DNA from: Prevotella sp. UBA1378
GTDB taxonomy: Bacteria > Bacteroidota > Bacteroidia > Bacteroidales > Bacteroidaceae
Length of the DNA: 28,067 nucleotides
Assembly: GCA_002305505.1 (NCBI GenBank)
Contig: DBRC01000050.1
Coordinates: 1 to 28,067, forward strand
Reading direction: 5' to 3'
This document shows positions 15,556 to 24,800 of the stretch, piece after piece. The notes below the pieces were generated by a model. That model searched no databases, had not been told where the DNA came from, and saw nothing but the letters and a program-made list of their open reading frames with translations. Position numbers and translations under genes: made by a program. How positions within the stretch are numbered: the first letter of the stretch is position 1; every line of letters begins with the position of its first letter.

Positions 15556-17792
15556 TACATTTGTTCGTGTGCCTGACGGGCAATGACATCCAACTGCTGC
15601 TCGCGTGTCAGGTCGATGAACTTCACGGCGTAGCCGCTCACGCGGATGGTGAAGTTGGCATATTCCGGTTTCTCGGGATGCTCCATGGCATCCTTCAGCT
15701 TGTCTACGCCGAATACGTTCACGTTCAGGTGGTGTGCTCCGCGGCCGAAGTAGCCGTCCATCACGCGCACTAAGGTTGCGGCGCGCTCCTCGTCGTTATG
15801 CCCCAGTGTGTCGGGACTGATGGTCTGCGTGTTCGAGATACCGTCGAGAGCATACTCGTAGGGCAGTTTAGCTACGGAGTTGAGCGATGCCAACAGCCCG
15901 TTTTTCTCGGCTCCGTACGACGGGTTGGCGCCCGGTGCAAGCGGTGTTCCGGCAGGGCGCCCGTCGGGCATGGCCGCCGTGTACTTGCCGTATACCACGT
16001 TCGATGTGATGGTGAGTATGCTCGTCGTAGGTTCCGAGTCGCGGTAAGTATGATATTTGCGTATCTTGTTGAGGAATGTCTTGAGCAGCCACACGGCGAT
16101 TTCGTCAGCGCGGTCGTCGTCGTTGCCGTAACGCGGGAAGTCGCCCACGGTATTGAAGTCGACGGGGAATCCCGTCTCGTCGCGGATAATGCCCACCTTG
16201 GCATACTTCACGGCGCAGAGCGAGTCGACCACGTGGCTGAATCCGGCGATGCCCGTAGCGAACGTGCGGCGCACGTCGGTATCGATGAGCGCCATTTCGG
16301 CTGCCTCGTAGAAGTACTTGTCGTGCATGTAGTGTATCAAGTTGAGCGTCTTTACGTAAACACCGGCCAGCCAGTCCATCATGTCGAGGAAGCGTGGAAT
16401 CAGTTCATCGTACTTCAGTTCGTCACCCTCAATCGGCCGGTAAGCCGGTCCGCATTGTTCACGTGTGCGCGAGTCCACGCCGCCCGAGATGGCATAGGTG
16501 AGACACTTGGCCAGATTGGCGCGGGCGCCGAAGAACTGCATCTCCTTTCCCGTCTGCGTGGCCGATACGCAGCAGCAGATGGAATAGTCGTCGCCCCATA
16601 CCGGGCGCATCACGTCGTCGTTCTCATACTGTATCGAGCTGGTTCTTACCGAGATCATGGCAGCATAGCGCTTGAAGCCTTCCGGCAGGCGCTTGCTGTA
16701 GAGCACGGTAAGGTTAGGTTCGGGCGAGGGCCCCATGTTCTCCAGCGTATGCAGGAAGCGGAAATCGGTTTTCGTCACCATCGGACGGCCGTCCTGGCCA
16801 AGGCCTGCCACTTCGAGCGTAGCCCATACGGGGTCGCCGCTGAAGAGCTGGTTGTACGAAGGGATGCGCGCGAACTTCACCATGCGGAACTTCATCACCA
16901 GGTGGTCGATCAGTTCCTGTGCCCCGCTTTCGGTAAGCGTGCCTTCGGCTATGTCGCGCTGGATGTAGATATCGAGGAAGGTGCTGATGCGGCCTACCGA
17001 CATGGCTGCGCCATTCTGGGTCTTCACAGCTCCCAGATAGCCGAAATAGAGCCACTGCACAGCCTCCTGCGCGTTTTGTGCGGGCAGCGAGATGTCGAAG
17101 CCGTAGAGGGCTGCCATCTCCTTGAGCCCCTTGAGCGCCTTGATTTGCATGGACACCTCTTCGCGCAGGCGGATGACGTCGTCTACCATCCCGCGGTCAC
17201 CCATCAGGCTAAGGTCTTTTTGTTTCTCGGCAATGAGGAAATCGACGCCGTAGAGCGCCACGCGCCGATAGTCGCCCACGATGCGCCCGCGGCCGTAGGT
17301 ATCGGGCAGCCCTGTGAGGATATGGTTATGGCGCACGAGCTTCATCTCGTCCGTATAGGCGTCGAACACGCCCTCGTTGTGGGTTTTGCAGTATTTGGTG
17401 AATATCTCGTGGTTCTTTTCCGAGGGCTGGTAGCCGTACGTGGTGCAGGCCTGTTCGGCCATCTTGATGCCGCCGTAGGGCATAAAGGCGCGCTTGAGGG
17501 GCTTGTCGGTCTGTATTCCCACCACCTTCTCCAGCTGCTTGTCCAGATAGGCGGCGCCGTATGCCGTGAGGCCCGACACCACTTCTGTCTCCATATCGAG
17601 CACGCCGCCCTTGGCACGCTCCTCTTTCTGGAGTGCCTGCAACTTGTCCCACAATATGTCCGTAGCTTTAGTAGGCCCGGCGAGGAAACTTTCGTCGCCC
17701 TCGTAGGCCGTGTAGTTACTCTGAATAAAATCCCTTACGTCTACTTCTTCTTTCCATCCGATTCCTTGGAATCCTCTCCATCTCTTTTCCAT
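15555..17792 (-). CDS. pflB: Formate C-acetyltransferase (pyruvate formate-lyase)
   Basis: The protein has 745 residues from the ATG at 17792. An in-frame ATG at 17870 overlaps the promoter and is rejected. It converts pyruvate and CoA to acetyl-CoA and formate without oxygen. Hallmarks are the paired cysteines in SICCCVSATQTGKEMQFFGARANLAK (catalytic pair C407-C408, with an extra Cys at 406), the glycyl-radical motif RVSGYAV with G720 lying 25 residues from the C-terminus, and a start resembling other PflB proteins (WRGFQGIGWKEEVDVRDFI). It is cytoplasmic. It is followed by pflA and is transcribed divergently from the haem operon. Confidence 0.97.
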   Translation of the reverse strand: MEKRWRGFQGIGWKEEVDVRDFIQSNYTAYEGDESFLAGPTKATDILWDKLQALQKEERAKGGVLDMETEVVSGLTAYGAAYLDKQLEKVVGIQTDKPLKRAFMPYGGIKMAEQACTTYGYQPSEKNHEIFTKYCKTHNEGVFDAYTDEMKLVRHNHILTGLPDTYGRGRIVGDYRRVALYGVDFLIAEKQKDLSLMGDRGMVDDVIRLREEVSMQIKALKGLKEMAALYGFDISLPAQNAQEAVQWLYFGYLGAVKTQNGAAMSVGRISTFLDIYIQRDIAEGTLTESGAQELIDHLVMKFRMVKFARIPSYNQLFSGDPVWATLEVAGLGQDGRPMVTKTDFRFLHTLENMGPSPEPNLTVLYSKRLPEGFKRYAAMISVRTSSIQYENDDVMRPVWGDDYSICCCVSATQTGKEMQFFGARANLAKCLTYAISGGVDSRTREQCGPAYRPIEGDELKYDELIPRFLDMMDWLAGVYVKTLNLIHYMHDKYFYEAAEMALIDTDVRRTFATGIAGFSHVVDSLCAVKYAKVGIIRDETGFPVDFNTVGDFPRYGNDDDRADEIAVWLLKTFLNKIRKYHTYRDSEPTTSILTITSNVVYGKYTAAMPDGRPAGTPLAPGANPSYGAEKNGLLASLNSVAKLPYEYALDGISNTQTISPDTLGHNDEERAATLVRVMDGYFGRGAHHLNVNVFGVDKLKDAMEHPEKPEYANFTIRVSGYAVKFIDLTREQQLDVIARQAHEQM

Positions 17793-17867
17793 GTTTGTCT
17801 TGTTTTTTGCTGTGAATAAATTGCGTTGATAAAAGTCACGCTCCTGAATCCGTATGTTATCGGGCTG

Positions 17868-17899
17868 CAAAGGTACGATAAAAAAACTGTCCCTGCAAT
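17868..17899 (-). promoter_or_regulatory. Promoter of pflBA
   Basis: On the minus strand, TACCTTTG (17875-17868) is an exact -7 match. ATTG (17899-17896) lies 20 bp further upstream as the -33 element. Transcription should start near 17861, leaving a leader of about 70 nt before pflB. Confidence 0.7.
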
Positions 17900-17917
17900 A
17901 TTTACCAGATAATATTG
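17896..17917. promoter_or_regulatory. Operator-like inverted repeat at the pfl -33 element
   Basis: CAATATT (17896-17902) and AATATTG (17911-17917) are exact complements separated by 8 bp. The left arm covers the -33 element of the pfl promoter, a position suited to repression or direct contact by a dimeric regulator. The regulator is unknown. Confidence 0.4.
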
Positions 17918-17933
17918 AGTGAAATCATGATTT
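17915..17933. promoter_or_regulatory. FNR/CRP-like half-sites and a 12-bp palindrome
   Basis: TTGAGTGAAATCAT (17915-17928) matches 8 of 10 defined positions of the FNR consensus TTGAT-N4-ATCAA. It overlaps AAATCATGATTT (17922-17933), a perfect palindrome. The block sits between the two -33 elements, at roughly -50 from the haem operon start and -65 from the pfl start. Regulation of both by an anaerobiosis-type regulator is plausible but unproven. Confidence 0.35.
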
Positions 17934-17939
17934 TTGGGT

Positions 17940-17971
17940 ATTGTGCAGTTTAGCCGTAAAACGTACCTTTG
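17940..17971 (+). promoter_or_regulatory. Promoter of the hmu operon
   Basis: ATTG (17940-17943), a 20-bp spacer and TACCTTTG (17964-17971) form a good Bacteroidetes promoter. The sequence after the -7 element (GCAGCC) is identical to that at the divergent pfl promoter. The predicted start is near 17978, 36 nt before the first gene. Confidence 0.7.
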
Positions 17972-18013
17972 CAGCCGAAATAGTAACGTTTTTAAATATA
18001 AAATTAACGGATT

Positions 18014-18484
18014 ATGAGAAAAAAGTACATCTTATTAATGCTGCTGATGCTCTCCATCGCCACGTTGGGAGCCAAAGCGGAAAATGTGAGCCGCCTCGTG
18101 ATTGAGCTGAACAGCGGAAGCGTGACCGAGTTTCTGCTGGCGGATTCGCCCGTGGCCACCTGCGCAGGCGGGACGCTCCGCGTGGAAGGAGGCGGGCAGG
18201 TAGTGGAAGCCGCGCTGAGCGACGTGAAGGAATACCGCTTTGCCATTGGAGCCACGGGAGTCGGCGAGGTGGGGAACGGCCGGTTCGGCTACGAGTCGGG
18301 GCACGTATATATTTCGAATGCGCGCAGCGGCGAAGCAATCAGGGTGTTTAACTTTCAGGGCCAGCAGGTGACCGGTGCTAAGGCCGATGCCGCCGGCAGT
18401 GCCGCCATCGACTTGAACCAACTGGGCGCAGGCGCCTACATAGTGAAATCGTCAACAGCAAGTATTAAAATCATTAAAAAATAA
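18014..18484 (+). CDS. Small exported protein with sorting-tail-like C-terminus
   Basis: This 156-residue protein has a signal peptide (about residues 1-22, ending AKAE). A short beta segment follows (SRLVIELNSGSVTEFLLAD ... VKEYRF). The C-terminal 60 residues (HVYISNARSGEAIRVFNFQG ... GAGAYIVKS ... IKIIKK) resemble the type IX secretion C-terminal domain. It is the first gene after the hmu promoter, 9 bp before the next gene, so it should be expressed with haem uptake. I do not recognise a function. The first half resembles a common N-terminal strand motif of Bacteroidetes exported proteins, also present in the following gene. Without type IX components in view, export across the outer membrane is not established. 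Confidence 0.78.
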   Translation: MRKKYILLMLLMLSIATLGAKAENVSRLVIELNSGSVTEFLLADSPVATCAGGTLRVEGGGQVVEAALSDVKEYRFAIGATGVGEVGNGRFGYESGHVYISNARSGEAIRVFNFQGQQVTGAKADAAGSAAIDLNQLGAGAYIVKSSTASIKIIKK

Positions 18485-18493
18485 AACGCAATT

Positions 18494-19081
18494 ATGAAAA
18501 AGCAGATATTCTTTACAATGGCAGCTCTTTTCGGTTTGATGGCCGGAGTAAACGCACAGTCGTACCAGATGAAAATAACCAAGGCCGACGGGTCGGTGGT
18601 GTTGATAGCCGCCGACGAGGTGAAGAGCGTGACCTTCGTCAGCGAGGCCGCCTCGGCAGCCGAGGAGGTAGCAGGAACCTATCTGGGATGGACGAGCGCT
18701 TCGGCAGCATATTTCAGCAACATGAACAGCAACGGCGACCAAGTGGTGCTGACCGCCAATGCAGACGGCAGCCTGAAGGTGGTATATGCCTCGGCGACAT
18801 GGGGAACCGGTACGTTCGACAACGTGCCCGTGACGCTTGGCGACGAATACGTGCTGACGGAGACCGAAGGCAGCATCGGCATGGCCATGGGCGGCGGTAC
18901 CCCCAAGAACTATGCGGCCATTCTGAAAAGCGCGACGATAAGCAAAGACAAGTCTACTTATACTTTCGTGTTCACCGCCCCTTCCGTAATGGGCGGCACC
19001 ACCATGACTTTCAGGAACGGGACTGCACCGGAAGATACTTCGGCTTCGGCTAAAAGTATCATGTCGAACTATGGCAAATGA
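18494..19081 (+). CDS. Exported calycin-like domain protein
   Basis: This 195-residue protein has a signal peptide (about residues 1-22, ending VNAQ). A KITKADGSVVLIAADEVKSVTF segment follows, then a beta-rich domain (about 55-180) that resembles the calycin-like family (PF13944 type) of Bacteroidetes: AGTYLGWTSA, LTANADGSLKVVYA, TYTFVFTAPSVMGGTTMTF. Calycins are small barrels that bind hydrophobic ligands, so in this operon a haem or porphyrin ligand is an attractive but unproven idea. The gene is the second of the operon and overlaps or abuts hmuY at its end. Confidence 0.75.
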   Translation: MKKQIFFTMAALFGLMAGVNAQSYQMKITKADGSVVLIAADEVKSVTFVSEAASAAEEVAGTYLGWTSASAAYFSNMNSNGDQVVLTANADGSLKVVYASATWGTGTFDNVPVTLGDEYVLTETEGSIGMAMGGGTPKNYAAILKSATISKDKSTYTFVFTAPSVMGGTTMTFRNGTAPEDTSASAKSIMSNYGK

Positions 19082-19082
19082 C

Positions 19083-19739
19083 ATGATAAGCAAGGGATTT
19101 ATCTTATCAATGGCCTTGACAGGGACGATAGCACTATCGTTCCTGTCTTGCGATAATATCTATGACGATCCGGAGCCGGTAAGCATTATCCCTACGGAGG
19201 GAAACAGCTACCGGTATATCAATGCGACGAAGTATACCAACTGGGTTTACATCAATCTGCACAGGAAAGACTCCGTGACGCTCGACTACCGGAACGTGCA
19301 CGATATTCCGGCCGAATGGGATATTGCCATCCACCGCTACGACGTGAAAACAAATGGCGGGGCAGGGTTGGAAACGGCCTATGAGGCCTTGGACGCCCTT
19401 CAGGCAGACGTAGAAAACGGCGTGTTTGTGCGGCCGATGGCAAGCAGTTTCGTAAAAGACGTCGAGGACGACAGCGTAACGGTAGACATGTCGACGATGA
19501 TGCAGGGCTACTTGGGCTATGCCCCGTCGCCCGTAAATCATGAAATAGGCAAATGGCTCCACCTCGACCTGAGCACCATGCCGCCCATCTATACGCCCTC
19601 GAACAAGGTGTACTTGATATTGATGAGCGACGGCACCATCGGTGCCATAAGGTTTACGGGCTACTCCAATCCGAACTATTACAACACGAAGGGGTATATC
19701 TCCTTCGACTACTTATATCCACTAAACTTCAAGCGATGA
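19083..19739 (+). CDS. hmuY: HmuY-family haem-binding lipoprotein
   Basis: The protein has 218 residues from the ATG at 19083, which gives a clean lipoprotein signal with lipobox FLSC (C23). An ATG at 19071 adds four residues and overlaps the previous gene by 11 bp; it is possible but less natural. HmuY proteins are outer-membrane haemophores that hand haem to HmuR. Family features are NATKYTNWVYINL (about 47-59), WDIAIHRYDVKTNGG (about 79-93) and a C-terminal GYISFDYLY. Porphyromonas HmuY ligates haem with two histidines, whereas several homologues use methionines. Here M126, M129, M130 and M156, with H143 and H150, are candidate ligands. Its stop overlaps the hmuR start (ATGA). Confidence 0.85.
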   Translation: MISKGFILSMALTGTIALSFLSCDNIYDDPEPVSIIPTEGNSYRYINATKYTNWVYINLHRKDSVTLDYRNVHDIPAEWDIAIHRYDVKTNGGAGLETAYEALDALQADVENGVFVRPMASSFVKDVEDDSVTVDMSTMMQGYLGYAPSPVNHEIGKWLHLDLSTMPPIYTPSNKVYLILMSDGTIGAIRFTGYSNPNYYNTKGYISFDYLYPLNFKR

Positions 19740-21868
19740 GGAAAATCTTGTTACTGACATCGGCCGCCATCTGCTGCATGGCGATGGAGGCCGGCACCAT
19801 CAAGGGAATCGTGGTGGGCGATGACGATAAGCCGGTGGCCTACGCTTATGTCAGCGTGGAGGGGAAAAAGTATGCCACGCAGACAGACAAGAACGGGTAT
19901 TTCCGGTTGGAGGTGCCAAGCGGGACATACAAGCTGAACATATCGTCGATGGGGTACGAAAAGAAACAGGTAGACATAGAGGCAGGCAACAACAACGTGA
20001 AGGTGCGCCTGCACGAAGACCTTATCCACCTCAACCAAGTGACGGTGACGGGAACGCGCACCCCGAAAACATTGGCCAACACGCCTGTGGTGACACGGGT
20101 AATCACGGCCGAAGACATAAAAAAAATAGATGCCACCAATATCAAGGACGTACTGGTGGCGGAAATTCCCGGCGTGGAGTTCTCCTATTCCATGAACCAA
20201 CAGGTGTCCATGCGCTTGCAAGGGCTGGGCGGCATGTCGGTACTGTTCCTCATCGACGGGGAACGATTGGCAGGCGAGACGCTTGACAATACCGATTTCC
20301 AACGGCTCAACATGGACAACATTGAACGGATAGAAATCGTGAAGGGGGCGGCGTCGGCGCTCTACGGTAGCAACTCGGTAGGGGCGGTGGTGAATATCAT
20401 CACAAAGTCGGAAAGCGAACCATGGGCCGTGCAGCTCGGCACCCATTGGGGAAACAGGTATGGGGAGCAGCGCCACGGTGTCACGGCGAGCTTCAGGCAA
20501 GGCCGGCTGACCAATATATTGAATGTGCAAAACGACAAAACAGACTCTTACCGGGTGTATGAAAAGGATAATGCCGACAGTACGCTGGTGTATGGCAGCC
20601 GGCAGTGGAACTTCAAGGACAAGCTGGTGTACCGGATAAACGGCAAGTCGCACCTCATAGGGAAAGCCGGCTATTACTTCCATGAGCGCAACTCATCGGA
20701 CATCCAGAAAGACCGCTCCCGCGACTTTAGCGGCGGACTGCGCTATGTGGGGCAGCTCACGGACGACGATGCGCTGGATATCGGTTATACAGGCGACCGC
20801 TACGATAAAAGCGACTTCTATCCGGCAACGAAGAAAGACTTGCTCGACTATAAAAACACACAGCACTCGCTGCGGGCGCTCTATACCCATACCTTCGGAA
20901 AGGAGCTGGCAATGACGCTCGGAGGCGACGGCATGGCCGACTACCTCAAATCGTACCAGTTCGCAGGCGGAGGCTCGCACAAACAATATACGGCCGACGT
21001 CTTTGCACAGGCCGACTGGAACATCGGCGGGCATTGGAACATCGTGGGGGGGCTGCGTGCCGACTACTTCTCGAAATACGGTTGGGAGCTGACGCCCAAA
21101 GTGGCTGCCATGTACCGCACGGGGGCATGGAGGTTTCGCGGCAGCTACTCGAAGGGATTCCGCGCACCTACACTGAAAGAGTTGTACATGGACTTCAACA
21201 TGGCCAATATCTTTAATATCTATGGCAACGAAAACCTGAAATCGGAAAAGACAAACAGTTTCTCGGTGTCGGCAGAATACTCCAAGCGCTATTATAGCCT
21301 CACGGTGACGGGATACTACCACATACTGGACAATGAAATCAGCACCATCTGGGACCAGGCGCTCGACAACGGGCGCGGTGCCATGCATTACCAAAACGTG
21401 GAGGGCACAAACCTTGCCAGCATAGATGCCATGCTTATGGCACGCTATCCGTGCGGCATCGGTGCAAAACTGAGCTACGCCTATTTCCATGAGTTTACCC
21501 GGAACGGTGCGCCGAACACTGCCGATACCCGCCCCCACACGCTGACATGGCAGGTCGATTACCGGAAAGCATTCCGCAACTATGAGCTGAATGTGGTGGT
21601 GAACGGGCGCTACTTGTCGAAGGCCGATTTCCATACCATCTCCTACGGAGCGTTCGACACCTATTTGGCCATGTCGTCGCCAGCCTACCAGATGTGGAAA
21701 CTCACCTTGTTGCAACGGTTCTTCAATGCCTTTAACGTGACGATGAGCGTGGACAACCTGTTCAATTACAAACCCAAACAATACCAATACAATTCGCCTT
21801 ATACCGTAGGGACCGTGTTCACGATGGGGGCATCGGTGGAATTGGGGCAATTGGTCAGACTATTTTAA
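19736..21868 (+). CDS. hmuR: TonB-dependent haem receptor
   Basis: The protein has 710 residues from the ATG at 19736, which overlaps the hmuY stop by 4 bp. A signal peptide is followed by a carboxypeptidase-regulatory-like domain (about 20-97), a TonB-box-like stretch (QVTVTGTRT, 101-109) and a plug domain (about 112-225, with IERIEIVKGAASALYGS). A beta-barrel runs to a terminal Phe. The haem-receptor signature FRAP (475-478) followed by NENL (498-501) corresponds to the FRAP/NPNL box of HmuR-type receptors and favours haem over cobalamin. It imports haem across the outer membrane using TonB energy. The N-terminal extension is usual in Bacteroidetes receptors. Confidence 0.92.
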   Translation: MRKILLLTSAAICCMAMEAGTIKGIVVGDDDKPVAYAYVSVEGKKYATQTDKNGYFRLEVPSGTYKLNISSMGYEKKQVDIEAGNNNVKVRLHEDLIHLNQVTVTGTRTPKTLANTPVVTRVITAEDIKKIDATNIKDVLVAEIPGVEFSYSMNQQVSMRLQGLGGMSVLFLIDGERLAGETLDNTDFQRLNMDNIERIEIVKGAASALYGSNSVGAVVNIITKSESEPWAVQLGTHWGNRYGEQRHGVTASFRQGRLTNILNVQNDKTDSYRVYEKDNADSTLVYGSRQWNFKDKLVYRINGKSHLIGKAGYYFHERNSSDIQKDRSRDFSGGLRYVGQLTDDDALDIGYTGDRYDKSDFYPATKKDLLDYKNTQHSLRALYTHTFGKELAMTLGGDGMADYLKSYQFAGGGSHKQYTADVFAQADWNIGGHWNIVGGLRADYFSKYGWELTPKVAAMYRTGAWRFRGSYSKGFRAPTLKELYMDFNMANIFNIYGNENLKSEKTNSFSVSAEYSKRYYSLTVTGYYHILDNEISTIWDQALDNGRGAMHYQNVEGTNLASIDAMLMARYPCGIGAKLSYAYFHEFTRNGAPNTADTRPHTLTWQVDYRKAFRNYELNVVVNGRYLSKADFHTISYGAFDTYLAMSSPAYQMWKLTLLQRFFNAFNVTMSVDNLFNYKPKQYQYNSPYTVGTVFTMGASVELGQLVRLF

Positions 21869-21869
21869 G

Positions 21870-24800
21870 ATGAAGAAAATGAAGAAAATACATATCATGT
21901 GGGGGCTACTTGGTGTCCTTGCCGTTGCTTTGGGCCTTTACGTATGGAGCTCACGCATCAGTTCGACGCGCATCGCGTTTGTCAACTACCAAGTAATCGA
22001 GCTGGGGCAAATCTCTAAGGCAAACGACAACGGGATGATACAGCTCAGCGAGGTGGCACCCGAAAACATCGATGAACTGGAAGATTACGACATGGTGCTA
22101 ATCAATGGGATGGGACTGCACATCGACGAGCAGCAGCGGCAGCGGCTGAAGCAGATTGCCGAAAATGTGCCGGTGCTGACGCGCATGGCTACCAACCCGG
22201 CCAACCGCATTACGTCGGTCGACTCGGTGGATGCCCACTTCATACTGAAATACCTGGAAAACGGCGGCAGGAAAAACTATCGCAGCATGCTGAACTATGT
22301 GCGCAAGTTTGTTGACGGGAAGACGTTCAAGGCGGAAGAACCCGACTTGGTCGACGAGCGTCCCGACTTCCTCATAACGCACATCGACCCTAAGCGTCCG
22401 GATGATGACGAACTGGGATTCAACAGCGTGGCCGGGTACCACCGCTTCTTAAAGGAAAACAACCTGTTTAAGGAAGGGGCACCGCAGGTTATCGTCACCG
22501 GATTCATGGGTGTGGGCAGCGACTTCGTGAAAGCACTCGAAGACCATGGCATGATAGCCTACCGGGTAAACAAGATGCAGGCCTTCATCACCCGCCACCA
22601 TGCCGACTCCATCCGGCCTGCGGCTGTTATCAACATGGCACACGGCAGGCTGGGCGACTATATGGTGGAATACCTGAAGCAGAAGAATATACCCTTATTC
22701 TGCCCGTTGAACGTCAACCGGCTCGTTGACGACTGGGAGGAAGACAAGATGGGCATGTCGGGAGGCTTCCTCTCGCAAAGCCTTGTTACTCCCGAAATCG
22801 ACGGAGCCGTGAGGCCCTGCGTGGTGTTCGGACACCGGATTAATAATGAAGGGCTACAGGAGGCTTACGGCATCCCCAACCGCTTGGAAACGTATATGGA
22901 GACGGTGGCGCGCTACGTGAACCTGCAGCATAAACCGAATGCGCAGAAGCGCATTGCCATTTACTATTTCAAGGGGCCGGGGCAGAATGCGCTTACGGCA
23001 TCGGGCATGGAGGTGGGCCCGTCGTTATACAACTTGCTGGTGAAGCTGAAGCAGGAGGGCTACCGTGTAGACGGGCTCCCCGCCACCTCGGAAGGACTGG
23101 AGCGGATGATACAGCAGCAGGGCGCCGTGTTCGGGACTTATGCCGAGGGGGCTTTCGACGATTTCATGCGGCAGGGGCACCCTGCCCTGGTCACGGCTCC
23201 GCAATATGCAGATTGGACCCGGCGGGCATTGAGCGACCGGATGCGGAAGGAACTGAAAGAGGTGAACGGCGACTTCCCCGGGAAGTACATGGCCACAGCC
23301 GACGGCCGGTTGGGCATAGCGCGCATCCAGCTGGGCCATGTAGCCTTGTTGCCGCATGTAATGGCCGGCGAGGGCGGCAACTCCTTTAAGATAATGCACG
23401 GCACCGGCATGGCCCCGCCACATACTTACGTGGCCTCCTATCTGTGGGCGAGGTATGCCTTTAAGGCCGATGCCCTGATACACTTCGGTACGCACGGTTC
23501 GCTGGAGTATACCCCCCGCAAGCAGGTGGCGCTTGGCAGCAACGACTGGCCCGACCGGTTGGTAGGCGCGCTGCCCCATTTTTATGTTTATACCATCGGG
23601 AACGTAGGCGAGGGGATGATAGCCAAGCGCCGCACCTATGCTCAGTTGCTGTCGTACCTCACTCCCCCGTTCATGGAGAGCGAGCTGCGTAGCACTTATA
23701 AAAAATTGAGCGATGCCATCGACGGTTATAACAAGCAGCCGTCGGACGCAAAGGCACTCAAGGTGAAAGCCTTGACGGTAGAAATGGGCATTCACCGCGA
23801 ACTGGGGTTAGACGGTAAGAACCTGCAGAAACCCTACACGGCCGGCGAGATAGAACGCCTGGAGGCTTTCGCTGAAGAGCTGGCTAATGAGAAAATCACG
23901 GGTCAGCTCTACACAATGGGCGTGGCGTACGAGCCCACACGGATAGAAACCAGTGTGTATGCGATGGCCACCGACCCGATTGCCTACGGTTTGTTGGGCA
24001 TAGACAAGTTAAAGAGGCGCGCCGCCGCTGATACGGAAAAGCACAAACAGCTGTTCGCGCTGCGCTATCTCGCTCCGGCCAAGGAAACGGTCGGCCGCCT
24101 GCTCGCCAGTCCGTCGACGGCAACCGACGAGTACATTTGCAAGCTGGCAGGCATCAGCATGCAAGAGCTGAAGATGGCGCGCGAGGTGGAAGCCATGCGG
24201 ACAGCCCCCGACCCCATTATGCTGATGATGCAGATGGCAGAGAAGATGGGCGTGGAAAAGTCTGAGCCGAAGGCGGCGCAGTCGAAAACGGTCAGCGAAC
24301 TGAGGGCGTCGCACGTATCGGGCCACGGGAAGGTGCCCCAGATCCCGAAGGCCGTTTACGACAGGATGGCGCAGAGCGGCAGTTTCCCCGAAAAGATGAT
24401 GACGGTCATCAGGAAGGAACAGAAATGGTATAAAGGTTCTCCCGAGGAAGCTGCCGATAAGAAGCGTGCCGCGGCAAGTAAAGACCGGCACGGGAAACCG
24501 GCGGGGACGAAGAAACCGGGCATGGACAGTATGATGGGGGTGCGGAAACAGAAGTATACGCGCGGACAGGTACGTTTGGCACAAGCCATCACGGCGGTGG
24601 AGCAGGCGGTGAAGAATGTGGGGAGGTACAGGGCGGCACTGGCGGAGAGCCCGCAGGCCGAACTGGCTTCCGTCGTAAATGCCCTGAATGGCGGCTATAC
24701 GGCTCCGTCGCCGGGAGGCGACCCCATCGTGAATCCCAATACCCTGCCTACGGGGCGCAACCTCTATGCCGTCAATGCAGAGAACACGCCGACCGAGGAT

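Noticed and set aside
15798..17819. 673-codon plus-strand open frame
   Set aside because: It is the antisense shadow of pflB, whose catalytic motifs are unmistakable on the minus strand; long shadows are expected in GC-rich DNA.
17794..17870. Longer pflB start at 17870
   Set aside because: It overlaps the -7 promoter element, and the added residues are not part of the PflB family N-terminus.
20693..21850. 385-codon minus-strand open frame
   Set aside because: It lies entirely antisense to the hmuR barrel and has no family features.
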